64,000 nt of DNA from Sphaerothrix gracilis. Its GTDB lineage: Bacteria; Cyanobacteriota; Cyanobacteriia; Phormidesmidales; Phormidesmidaceae. This document shows positions 1 through 9,100 of the stretch, in pieces; within the stretch, counting starts at the first letter, position 1, and the number at the start of each line of letters is the position of its first letter. Location of the stretch: contig NZ_JASATW010000020.1 in NCBI RefSeq assembly GCF_030405905.1, positions 42,447 to 106,446 of the forward strand. The letters run 5' to 3'. The position numbers and the translations under genes were made by a program. Below the pieces are notes generated by a model. The model worked only from the letters and a program-made list of their open reading frames with translations. It was not told the origin of the DNA and did not search any database.

Positions 1-1359
1 AGCAGTGGTAATAGTAGACGCGATCGCCGCCATCACCTGCTCAACCTGAAGCACCACTGGCGGCAAAGTAGCGGCAATTGCGGATTCCTCAAGCTGAGTC
101 ACAAGCTGGTCAAGCTGGGATACAAGCTGCCGTAGCGAAGCGATCGCGCTGTGAGAGAGAACGGACAGCGGGCGATCGCTCAGCCTCTGTCGTAGCGCCT
201 CGGTCTGCCGTACAAGCGAGTCGAGGCGGGAGCCGAGAGGCGCGATCGCGGCGGCGGCAACTGCTCGAAGCTGAGTCAGCAGACTGAGTAATCGCTCTAG
301 ATTTTTTAGCGCTGGCGCAGTCGCCGCTGGGGTCTGCAATAGATTTTCTGCCGGGTTTGGGCGGGTAGAAGCCGTAGCGACTTGAGCGCTCTGGGGCTGG
401 GCGATCGCCCTTAGGAGGAGCGGCAGCTCACTGGCAAAACGCTCTCCTGCCTGCTGGCGAGACTCAATAGCCTCTAGTAGCTGCTGCACCAGCGATCGCT
501 TTTCTAGCTGCAATTGAGCCGCAATCTGCCAAAGATTGCTCTGCAACAGCGTCTCTAGCCTGGGCGGCGCGGCTGAGCTGAGGGCAAGCTGTGAGCCAAG
601 CCCCTGCCAGAGCATTTGTCTGAGCCGCGCCGGACTGACGCCTTGCCAGCAGGCGATGTGGGGCCGCAGCCGCTGCATATCGCTGAAATAGGCTTGCACC
701 GCGCGATCGCTCCCCGGCAGCAGCAGCTTCAGCATCTCTGCCAGCATTTGCTCAGAGAACTGGTAGAGTATTCGCTGTCTGGGCCTCTCCTGTACCAGCG
801 CCTGTTTGAGTAAAGCTTTGAGCCTGGTCGGCAAATCAGCCAATACGCGAGTAAAGCCTTCCTGCAGGGCTGACTGAGTTTGCACCTGGCACCACCAGGG
901 AAAGCGCCCCGTGTGGATAAAGTCTTGCAAAAGTTCAAAATCGGCTTCTTTAGGACTGATAGGCGGCGCAGTCTGCCGGACAGTGGGATTTTTGAGCGGC
1001 GCGGCTGAGGGGGTGAGGGCTGCAGCAGCTGAGTCAGAGAGAGCCGTGGCCGAATCTGCAGGACGGGCTGGGGACGATAATCGCTGTTGGGAGAGCTGCT
1101 GCGCTAAACTAGCAGCGATTTTCTGGACAAAGTCGGTTTCTAAAGCGGCCAGCTCGATTTCACCCAGGTCAATTTCCAGGCGATCGATGCGATAAATACT
1201 GTCTGCATCGCTGAGCCGATCGCAGTAGGCTTCAATCAGCGGCACCACCTGACTGCGGTAGAGGGCGCTGATGCGGTTTTGCAGTTCAAAGGCTTTTACT
1301 TCAGAGTCAATCTGTAGCTCTAAAATCTGCTGTTTAATCACGTGGCGCTGTTGGGGCAT
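1..1359 (-). CDS. Contractile injection system tape-measure protein (CIS_TMP), N-terminal 453 residues
   Basis: This is the 5' part of a gene that runs off the left edge; the frame is open to base 1. The product sets the length of the injection tube. The start fits the CIS_TMP family: MPQQRHVIKQQILELQID, then a segment with IYRIDRLEIDLGEIEL, matching the family pattern of a His-Val-Ile opening and an 'IdrLEidLG' block near residue 55. An Ala/Ser/Pro-rich linker follows, and the last ~100 visible residues are rich in Leu, Gln and Ala with heptad-like spacing, suggesting coiled coil. The ATG at 1359 is 7 bases after the stop of the upstream baseplate gene, so the two are co-transcribed. Family assignment is strong; total length is unknown. 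Confidence 0.85.
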   Translation of the reverse strand, partial: MPQQRHVIKQQILELQIDSEVKAFELQNRISALYRSQVVPLIEAYCDRLSDADSIYRIDRLEIDLGEIELAALETDFVQKIAASLAQQLSQQRLSSPARPADSATALSDSAAAALTPSAAPLKNPTVRQTAPPISPKEADFELLQDFIHTGRFPWWCQVQTQSALQEGFTRVLADLPTRLKALLKQALVQERPRQRILYQFSEQMLAEMLKLLLPGSDRAVQAYFSDMQRLRPHIACWQGVSPARLRQMLWQGLGSQLALSSAAPPRLETLLQSNLWQIAAQLQLEKRSLVQQLLEAIESRQQAGERFASELPLLLRAIAQPQSAQVATASTRPNPAENLLQTPAATAPALKNLERLLSLLTQLRAVAAAAIAPLGSRLDSLVRQTEALRQRLSDRPLSVLSHSAIASLRQLVSQLDQLVTQLEESAIAATLPPVVLQVEQVMAAIASTITTA

Positions 1360-1366
1360 GACAGTC

Positions 1367-3778
1367 TCAGGCCACTACGAAGGTTTCGCCAATCGTCATG
1401 TAGCCTACCAGGGCCGGAAAGTCAGGAATTTCGCTCGATCCCAGCTCTAGAAAATTGATCAGGCGGGTGGCTGCGGTGGCCGCTTCGGTGCTGTCGGTGA
1501 CGTTGCCGGAGAGGTCTTGCAGCCAGAGGGCGTAGAGGGTTTCAAACTCGCGCATCTTGGTTGACGTCAGCCAGTGAAGGCGCAGATGGATATGGGCCGG
1601 GGTTTCGGCAATTAGCGTATTGCGAATAAGCTGTTTCACGTTCGCAGAGCGGAACCGCTGGGGCCAGTCGGGCAAAATGACGCTGACCTGGAAAGAAAAG
1701 GGATCGGGAAACTGCTGGCTGCTGACCCACTCTCCCGTGTCTGCAGCCACGAACTCGTGCAGGATATCAAACGTATCTGCCTGGGGGTTGATCACCTCAT
1801 AGGTACCGCTGTAGTAGCTGGAGTAAAAGATGGTGATTTGCTCGCCTGCCTGCAGTCCGTGCTGGGGCGAGGTGCAGGTCACCTGATCTGGCCGCTCAGA
1901 CGGACTGAAGCCGCTGATGGCATGGGCAAAGCTGAGAAAATCTGGACTGGCTGCCTCCCCGGAGGCAGCACCCGTAGCGCCTGCCGCTCGCGGTCGCAGC
2001 AGAATATGCTCGATCAGATAAAATCCTTCGCTATTAGAAGAGGCCAGAAAACGCCTGCTCGGTTCAATGCCTAACAGGCGAGCCAGTCGCCGCTTCAGTC
2101 CTGAGACGTTTTGAAAGTTTTCTAGCTGGTTGGGATTGAGCGTATAGTTAAAAGCGCGATTGCGATCGGCACTGACCGCTCGATACTGGCTGACAAAATC
2201 AACTTTAGGCTGGATGACGCTGTGCTGGCGGCTGAGGTCTGAGACATCGGCGTCGGGGTAGAGCAGGGAAGCCTCGGTAAACGTTTCACCATACTGGGCC
2301 ATGAGGTGATCCAGCAGGCGGTTTTTGCGATCGCAGGCGATCGCCTCGCTTTCCGGTAGCCTCTCTAGGCGATCGCTATAGCCTTCAGCCAGAATCGCCG
2401 CGCCGCCGGGAAAGTGGGCGAGACTCTGAGCAAAGTAGGTCTTTACGTCTCGGTTTTCAGGGGAAAACAGCGCTTTGACCTGATCGAGCTGGGTCAAACA
2501 GTTGGCTAAAAGCTGATCAAAAACCATCAGGTAGGCTTGAAGCTGCTTGGCCTCAGCCTGACGCTGATCGCTAGCAGAAGCGGGCAGCCCCAGTTCGCCA
2601 ATGCCGTAGGCTAGGGGAAACTCGGTTTGGATAGACTCGTACTCGGCCAGTTGGCGGTAGTCTCCGGCGGGGACAGGCAGGTCGAGCTGGGGCGAGTGGG
2701 GAACGGTCGTGTTTTCTAAGACGGCAGCTTTGGCCTCGACCCGCTCGACGGTCGGCGAGCAGGGAATCTGCCCTTTGTAAAAGCGGATATCTCCGGCGGC
2801 GATCGCGGCTCTGACCGGCTTGAGCCGAGGAGTGAGCTGCTGGTCTAAATCCAGCGCCCAGGCTTGGGGAGTGGGGGAGCGATCGCTGGCGATCGTAATC
2901 TGCCGTACGGTCTCAATCCCCGGCAGATTCAAAATGACGTGAATCAAATCTGAGGTATGCAGCTCGCTCTGACGCTGGAACTCCTCTAGCTGGTCGTCAT
3001 CAATAAATCCATGTTGCAGCCGGGGACCCGCAAAAATCTCTTCAACTGGAACGCCCCGCTCTAGCAGCTCTGGCAGGCTGACAAAGGGAAGAACAGGCGA
3101 AATCAACTTATCTAACGCCCTATGCAGCTGGGCCATGAGCTGATGGGGATCGGCCGCGTCGGCAATTTCAATCTCAGCTCGAACCGTAATTTCTTCAATC
3201 GGCAAAACCCGAATTTCAGCAAAATCTTCGCAGAGGTTGCGGTGCTGGTGCAGCCGTGCTTTAGCCGCACTCACCAAATCCGCTGCCTGATAGCCGGGTT
3301 CTTGCTCTAGCAGGACGTGGTAAAGCCCTCGTAGGTGAACAGGTTCAGCTAGATCTAGGCTGCTGAAGGTAAGTTTGGCGTTGTTGGCGTCGTAGTAAAG
3401 TTCTGGCTGGGGCGTTTCGATCGGTTCTAGCCAAGCGTTTTTGATGCCGTCGATGTCAATTAGCAGCTTGCGATAGTCGGCAATGGTGAGGGGATTGACG
3501 GTGAGGCTATCTCTGGCGGTGAGAAACAGGGGGCTACCGGGGGCCTCGGCTGGATACGCCAGCAGGTCTGCCATGTCGAAAGAGAGGCGATAGCTCAGAT
3601 CGGTGATGGCATAGCAGAGGGCTTCTAGGATGGTGATACCGGGGTCGTGGGCGTTGTAGTCTGTCCACTGGCTACCGGCTAGCTGCTCAATGATTTTGAT
3701 CCCTTCTCGCCGCAGCCGGGCGTAGTCCATACCGGCATGGGCGAGGGGGGCGTTAGTAATTGTCAGAGAGTCGGCCAT
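1367..3778 (-). CDS. CIS baseplate wedge protein, Afp12/Cis12-like
   Basis: This 803-residue structural protein probably forms part of the baseplate of the contractile injection system. Near the N-terminus it has DYNAHDPGITILEALCYAIT (about residues 42-61), the 'HDPGITLLE' signature of baseplate proteins in these clusters. The C-terminal third contains a module (about residues 625-700: CTSPQHGLQAGEQI, YSGTYEV, ADTFDI) that looks like a small beta-sandwich insert, followed by PAHIHLRLHWL, a common ending in the family. It lies between a small coiled-coil gene and the tape-measure gene, the usual place for this component. The 106-base upstream gap holds nothing recognisable. The family is well supported; numbering as Cis12 rather than Cis11 rests on gene order. 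Confidence 0.82.
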   Translation of the reverse strand: MADSLTITNAPLAHAGMDYARLRREGIKIIEQLAGSQWTDYNAHDPGITILEALCYAITDLSYRLSFDMADLLAYPAEAPGSPLFLTARDSLTVNPLTIADYRKLLIDIDGIKNAWLEPIETPQPELYYDANNAKLTFSSLDLAEPVHLRGLYHVLLEQEPGYQAADLVSAAKARLHQHRNLCEDFAEIRVLPIEEITVRAEIEIADAADPHQLMAQLHRALDKLISPVLPFVSLPELLERGVPVEEIFAGPRLQHGFIDDDQLEEFQRQSELHTSDLIHVILNLPGIETVRQITIASDRSPTPQAWALDLDQQLTPRLKPVRAAIAAGDIRFYKGQIPCSPTVERVEAKAAVLENTTVPHSPQLDLPVPAGDYRQLAEYESIQTEFPLAYGIGELGLPASASDQRQAEAKQLQAYLMVFDQLLANCLTQLDQVKALFSPENRDVKTYFAQSLAHFPGGAAILAEGYSDRLERLPESEAIACDRKNRLLDHLMAQYGETFTEASLLYPDADVSDLSRQHSVIQPKVDFVSQYRAVSADRNRAFNYTLNPNQLENFQNVSGLKRRLARLLGIEPSRRFLASSNSEGFYLIEHILLRPRAAGATGAASGEAASPDFLSFAHAISGFSPSERPDQVTCTSPQHGLQAGEQITIFYSSYYSGTYEVINPQADTFDILHEFVAADTGEWVSSQQFPDPFSFQVSVILPDWPQRFRSANVKQLIRNTLIAETPAHIHLRLHWLTSTKMREFETLYALWLQDLSGNVTDSTEAATAATRLINFLELGSSEIPDFPALVGYMTIGETFVVA

Positions 3779-3884
3779 GAGAGAGCAATTGCTGGGTCGG
3801 TTGTTGCCAATAGTCGTGTCGCTTGGGGCAGTCCGGTCTGGAATTCAAGTTCTAGGCTTACTGCCAGTGTCCGTTGAAGCGGAT

Positions 3885-4142
3885 TTAGGGTTTTGCTGAA
3901 TTAGCTGATATGGGTTCACCCAGCATTTCTTCAGCTTCGGTAGCAACGTTGTCCAGCAACGCTGCCTGATTATTTTCGTCCGCTTTGGCTAATTCTTCTT
4001 CTAAAACCTGAATTGCCCCCTGAATCCGCAGCAGGGTGTTTTGAACATTCGCCTGCTTGGCCTCTAATTCTGCCAATACCTTCTGGCCCGATTCAAACTC
4101 AGTTTTAAGGGCTTGTAAGCGCTGCTGAAGCTGCTGTTTCAT
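3885..4142 (-). CDS. Small coiled-coil protein of the CIS operon
   Basis: This 85-residue acidic protein has a long helical region (QQRLQALKTEFESGQKVLAE and onward to about residue 55) with Leu/Ile/Val at heptad spacing, so it should form a coiled coil. No enzymatic motif is seen. The ATG at 4142 is chosen over the ATG at 4148 because AGGA lies 9 bases before the former and only about 3 before the latter. It sits directly downstream of the fibre gene, after a palindromic element, and before the second baseplate gene. A fibre chaperone, fibre adaptor or baseplate accessory role is possible from position only; the function is not recognised. Confidence 0.6.
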   Translation of the reverse strand: MKQQLQQRLQALKTEFESGQKVLAELEAKQANVQNTLLRIQGAIQVLEEELAKADENNQAALLDNVATEAEEMLGEPISANSAKP

Positions 4143-4184
4143 CTGCATATTTCCTGATAGCTAAACAATCAAAAAGCTGTCGTA

Positions 4185-4203
4185 GGGTGGGCAATGCCCA
4201 CCT
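4185..4203. repeat. Short palindromic element between fibre and coiled-coil genes
   Basis: GGTGGGC-AAT-GCCCACC forms a perfect 7-bp stem with a 3-base loop, flanked by GTAGG on the left. Similar GTAGGGTGGGC palindromes are familiar as dispersed elements in cyanobacterial genomes. It lies in the 64-base gap between the fibre stop and the next start, and a run of five Ts follows on the minus strand about 12 bases after the stem. It could attenuate transcription into the distal CIS genes. Confidence 0.5.
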
Positions 4204-4206
4204 TAC

Positions 4207-6036
4207 CTAAATTTTGCTAACTAAATGCACCCAACTGGTGCGAATTGCTAAAACATTAATTTGCCATTTATCCTGCGGCCCTAAAATGTCTGCGGCAATC
4301 CACCATTTACCGCTATTCACATAGGTATAAACATATTGTCCTTTCGCCTTGTCATCTGAAGAAACGCTAAAGCCAGCAATAATCACAACCCAGTCAGCAG
4401 TGGAATAGCCTGTATTAATCCGAGGATTATCATTGCCTGTAAATTTTTTGAGCTGAAGCGGTTTATGGCCATTACTGACAAAGCCCAAGGTGCCGCCATC
4501 GATTAGCAACGAATTGTTATCCGGTGCATAAAGTCGTATTCCATAGTTAGGAGAATCGAGATCGCCGTGGGTAAAGTCAATGTGAGGATTTCCGGCTTCG
4601 CCCTGTTCTCTGGCTACAAGCTCTATCCCCGCCCAATATTTATCAGAGACTATCTTTAAGCGGCGATAGCGTCCGCCTTCAATCTTGATATCGCCATCTT
4701 TGACAGTTAGTTTTTCACTGGGATCATCAGTTCCAATCCCTAGCTTCCCTGCAAAGGAGGAGTCTCCTGTGCCTTTTACTGTCAACCCGCCACTGGCTGC
4801 TGTTGTCAGTAACATTCTCTCATTAGCGCCATTGGCATCTCGCCAGGAATGCTTGCCGTTGGCGGCATAGAACAGCGTGCTGCTATTGATCCCTAGTCCA
4901 TAGCCATCCCAAAGCCGTAGTTTTAGGTTGTTGCTAGTATCACCATTAGCAAAGATAAGCTGTTGCCCACCGGGGATAGTCAGCTTGCTGCTCAGATCAA
5001 CATTACCTGTGAAAGAGGCTGTGCCAGAGACGGTTAGATTTTTAGAAAACGTAGCGTGGCCGCTCTCTTGAATACGCACATAGTCGGTAAGAGCGGCAAA
5101 GTCACCGTTAGTTCCACCAGCAATTTTCAAATCGGCTTTGTTGTTGCCAATATTCTCGCGGTAAATTCGCCAGGTATAGGCTCCGCCGCTGTTTTGAAAC
5201 AGGATACTTTGGGCGCTTTCATTGTCATTTGTTTTAAGCGCCAGTTCTCCTCCATAGATGGTTAGCTTGTGGTCCGTGTTAGCGGCAATCCCAATACCCA
5301 CATTGCCTGCCAAAGTGCTGGCTTGGCTCACAGCAAGATCGCCGCTCACCTTCAATCTTTCCGTGCCCGGCGTGGTGCCAATGCCGACATTGCCGGAGAG
5401 GGTGCTGGTCTGAGTGACGGAGAGGGTGCCCGCGATCGCGCTGTTGCCTGCCACATTCAGCTTAAGTTCATCGTCGGCAGCCGTCCCGATGCCGACATTG
5501 CCCGTCAGGGTGCTGGTCTGAGTGACGGAGAGGGTACCCGCGATCGCGGCGTCGCCGTTCACGTCTAAGGTTTTATCAGGCTGGGCTTTGCCGATACCTA
5601 CGTTGCCAGCGGCGTCAATCAGCAGCGGCGTCGTGTCGTTAGCCTCATCGTCGATGCGCAGGGCATCCTGGCTGCCCGACTGCTGAATGTGCAGCTTGGC
5701 CGTAGGCTGGGTGATACTGAGGCCCAGATTGCCGCTGCTGCTCTCCACAAACAGTTTGCTGATGCCGCCGGTTTCAAAGTTGAGTCCCGGATTGGCCCCA
5801 GCAGGCTGTTGATTCAAGCGCCAGGTCTGGATGTCGTCTGCATAAAAATCCAGCAGGTTTTCCGTCTCGCCCCGGGCCAAAATCTTCAGCGGCGTATCCA
5901 CCCCCGGCGGCTTTTCAATGCCGTCATCATGGATATTCAAGACTGAATCAATCAGGTCTCGAAAATCGTCCTCAGAGGGTTTAGCACCCGTCTTGAACAG
6001 GGCTTGCAGTTGGGTTCTGTTTTTTTGACCGGCCAT
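4207..6036 (-). CDS. CIS tail fibre protein with GNVGIGT repeats
   Basis: This probable receptor-binding or adhesive fibre has 609 residues. The N-terminal ~60 residues (from MAGQKNRTQLQALFKTGAKP) probably attach to the baseplate. The shaft carries repeats of about 36 residues containing GTLSVTQTSTL and GNVGIGT; such 'NVGIGT' repeats are usual in trimeric phage and CIS fibres. The C-terminal ~300 residues look like a globular beta-rich tip (WVVIIAGFSVSSDDKAKGQY). The ATG at 6036 is chosen because AGGAAG lies just upstream; the longer frame begins with a TTG at 6075 and has no good ribosome site. The gene follows the giant baseplate gene, the classical place for an Afp13-like fibre. The target is unknown. 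Confidence 0.82.
   Translation of the reverse strand: MAGQKNRTQLQALFKTGAKPSEDDFRDLIDSVLNIHDDGIEKPPGVDTPLKILARGETENLLDFYADDIQTWRLNQQPAGANPGLNFETGGISKLFVESSSGNLGLSITQPTAKLHIQQSGSQDALRIDDEANDTTPLLIDAAGNVGIGKAQPDKTLDVNGDAAIAGTLSVTQTSTLTGNVGIGTAADDELKLNVAGNSAIAGTLSVTQTSTLSGNVGIGTTPGTERLKVSGDLAVSQASTLAGNVGIGIAANTDHKLTIYGGELALKTNDNESAQSILFQNSGGAYTWRIYRENIGNNKADLKIAGGTNGDFAALTDYVRIQESGHATFSKNLTVSGTASFTGNVDLSSKLTIPGGQQLIFANGDTSNNLKLRLWDGYGLGINSSTLFYAANGKHSWRDANGANERMLLTTAASGGLTVKGTGDSSFAGKLGIGTDDPSEKLTVKDGDIKIEGGRYRRLKIVSDKYWAGIELVAREQGEAGNPHIDFTHGDLDSPNYGIRLYAPDNNSLLIDGGTLGFVSNGHKPLQLKKFTGNDNPRINTGYSTADWVVIIAGFSVSSDDKAKGQYVYTYVNSGKWWIAADILGPQDKWQINVLAIRTSWVHLVSKI
5381..5596 (-). repeat. Two near-identical 108-bp repeats in the fibre gene
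   Basis: Segments 5381-5488 and 5489-5596 start with the same bases (ATGCCGACATTG on the plus strand) and share long identical blocks such as GTGCTGGTCTGAGTGACGG. They encode consecutive 36-residue shaft repeats (SVTQTSTL, GNVGIGT). A more diverged copy lies upstream in the gene near 5290-5380. Recombination between copies could change shaft length. Confidence 0.75.
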
Positions 6037-6108
6037 AGAGATGCTTCCTAATACGAGTTTAAGTAACTGCGGCAAGAGAACCTGGCTAAAATCACGTCAC
6101 CGCTAAAA

Positions 6109-9100
6109 TCACGTCACCATAAAGTCCAGCCCCACAATCATGTAGTCGATGCCCTCAAATTCTTCGGCGGCATAGTCAGCGGTGGTAATCAAATCAATAA
6201 TGTGCTCTGGCGCTGATACCAGAATGGAATCCACCTGCTTCACCTGAGCCAGATTAGACGGATTCACCTGATAGGTGGGGCGGGCAGCCGAGCGATCGCG
6301 GGCCAGCTCTACCTGCTCAATCAGCTTCAGATTGGCGACGTAATCCACATAGGGGCGCGACTCGATGAAGTGAATCACCGCCGAGCTGTGGATAGAGCTG
6401 CCAAAGGAAATATCGCTCTGCTCCTCATAGGCCCAGGGCGAGAGAAAGCGCACCAACTCCTGGTTGAGCTGCTTCAGGTAGTAGCCCTGCTCGTAGGCGG
6501 CTCGAAACCGCACCGCCACCCGGTATTTAATCTGCTCATAGCGAGGATTTTTCACCGCTACCTGGACGAAGGGGGAGGTATGGGCCTGCAAGTAGGCAGC
6601 GATCGCCTGCAGCAGGTATTGGGGAGCTTTGGGTTCTAGGGGCAGGAAGGGGGCAGTGTTGGCAATGTTGGGAATGACGACGACCGTGACCCGCGCCGCG
6701 CTGGGGACATGGGACTGTTCGGCCTGGCTGAGGCACTTGACTTTGTAAATCTGGGGGAACTGCTCTAGCACCAGTCGCTCGTAGTCCCAGGTGGTGAGGG
6801 CGCGCTGTTTGTGACGCAGCCGCTCGCTGGCGCGGGTGTAGAAAGCGCCAGGGGTTTCCTGTCGCCTGCCGCCAAAGGAGCTGTAGGGCTGGCTGACGCG
6901 GGCGATCGCTGGAACGCGTTCCACCAAAGCCTCGACAGCGTCAGCCGCGAGGGGCTGACTCAGATGAGCCGGGTCGTTGTCCTGATCGACAAAGGTGGCC
7001 GTCACTGCCTGAGTGCGAATATCCAGGATGTCGGGAATGGCGAGGGCATTATGACTCACCGCCGCCCGCAGCCAGTAGAGACCGGACGGCAGCCGCTGGT
7101 TTTGTGCTATCATCGCCTCCGGCAGGGCCAGATGCAGAATGCCAGAATCGACTAAACCGTGGGTGCTGTCTGAGAGGATATCGGCCTGCTGCAGAGGCTG
7201 CCAGCGATCGCCCGTCAGATAGCTCCACTGAATCTCTGGCTGGGCCAGATCGGCATTGCCGCTGCCGGACACAAGCTGAAAAAACAGGGTTAACTGCTGG
7301 GACGGCTGGGCGTCACGCAGCCCGATTAGTAAGCTGCCCTCGCCCTCGTACTGGGGCAAGCAGGTCTTATCCTCAGCCTGCTGCAAATCCAGATAGCCAA
7401 AAGGATGGAGCTGAAAAAGCTGGCCGCTGGCCGTCTCGCTGGCTGCTGAGAGATCAATTTCGGCAGAAGCGCGGTAGTCCAGGCTGATGGCTTTGACCTT
7501 GGGGGTGTAGGGGGCGTAGACCGTCAGGGCTTTAGTCGCTGAATCTGTGGCTAGGGCCACCTTATTCAGCACCAGCGGATAGAGAGCGTGCTGGAAGTCC
7601 GGGCGGGTCAGCTCTAGACGAAAATAGCGATCGTGATCCAGCAGATCATTGCTAGCTGGCTCTTTGATCACCTGCCACAGTCCCGCCGTCGGGATGGCGG
7701 CAAAGCTGGCTGGGTCATAGTGCAAAGTCGCCGTGGAGGATAAGTCCGCAGCTGCTCCGGCAGGCAGGCTCTCAAACAGCGATCGCGTACCGAGGGGCTG
7801 CCAGGTGCGGTTGAGCAGCAGTTCGAGGCGGGCTTGAAAACTGTGATTGTCGATGACCGGCGGCTGGGGCGTTAGACCCGTGTTAGCGTAGGCGTGATAG
7901 TGGGTGGCAAAGCTGTCGGGCAGGCCCAGCCATTCCAGCTTTAGCGACAGGCTATCCAGCTTTTTGGCGATGATTTCCGGATGGGTGAAGTAGAAGCTGG
8001 CACCGGCCACCGGCTGGGAGCCAAAAGGCTCAAAGGGACTCTTAGGGCTGAGGACAGCGCGATCGCTGCGAATTTGCAAATCTTGCACCCCCTGCACCGC
8101 GACCTGGACGCTGGCCTTCTCCAGGCGCAGATCTTTGAAAATAGGATAGTAGGCCGTCTCTGCCGTATCCGCCTGCAGCAGCAGCTTCACCACCGGATAG
8201 GGGGTCTGAAAAGCTGACAGCGCCTCAGCGGCGGGCGGCACCGTGATGGCGGGTTGAGTGGCTTCCAGGGTAAAGCTGAACTGGAGGCTGCTGAGATAGA
8301 TACCCGCCGCCGAATACTGCTCGATGGGGGTATCCGGGGTAGGCGATCGCCCAATTCGGCCTATGGGGATAACCGTGGCTTCGCGATCGCTGACCAGGCC
8401 CACCAGCTTGTAAATCTCACCGCTGGCCCAGGCCACCAGCGTGCCGATATCTCGCGGCAGCAGCCGGGCCGCTTCATCGGCGGCAGCCGTCAGGGCGATG
8501 CCCACCGGCGTCATGTCGGTAAACCGGGCAATGGGCGCCGCCGCAAAGGCAATCTGGGCCGTCTTGCGAATCTCGCCGGTGCCAGGCAGATAGCCCCACT
8601 GGTGGATGCCCACTCGCCCGGCATTGGCAAACTCGGCGATCTGAAAAATGACCCCATCCGACCAAATGACGAAGCTGCCCACGTCCTCAGGGCTGAAGCG
8701 GTTGCGGCTATCTAGCAGCTCTCGCCGGTCCTCGCTGAGCTGTAGGTGACTCAGCACCGTACTGTCTCCGCCCAGATCCAGGCTGGGGTACTGGTCAACG
8801 GTCTCGCCGGCACCCACGACCCCCACTAGCCGCAACTGGACGCGGTTAGGACTGGCAACTGCCTCAATCTGGTAGAGGCTGCCATCGGCAAAGCGCAGAT
8901 ACTGGCCGCCGTCTCGCCCCTGGGCAAAATCGGCCTCGGCGCTCTGATAGATCACGGCCCAGGCTGCCTGCGGATAAGTACTCAGGGGCGTCTCTAGGAA
9001 AAAATCGCCCACGGCGAACTGGACCGGCTCCACTGGCAGCCAGCCCGCCGCGCTGCTGATGGCGACGCTGAAAGGGCGATCGCCTTGGGCCAGCAGCTCG

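Noticed and set aside
729..1195. Open frames inside the tape-measure region on both strands
   Set aside because: They are Arg/Ser/Ala-rich shadows of the minus-strand tape-measure gene with no ribosome sites or motifs.
4185..4203. CRISPR-like palindrome
   Set aside because: Single copy in this window with no spacer array; no CRISPR array was seen anywhere in the window.
7104..8715. Several 78-153-codon plus-strand frames under the giant baseplate gene
   Set aside because: They are antisense shadows produced by GC-rich codons; composition is not protein-like and they have no ribosome sites.
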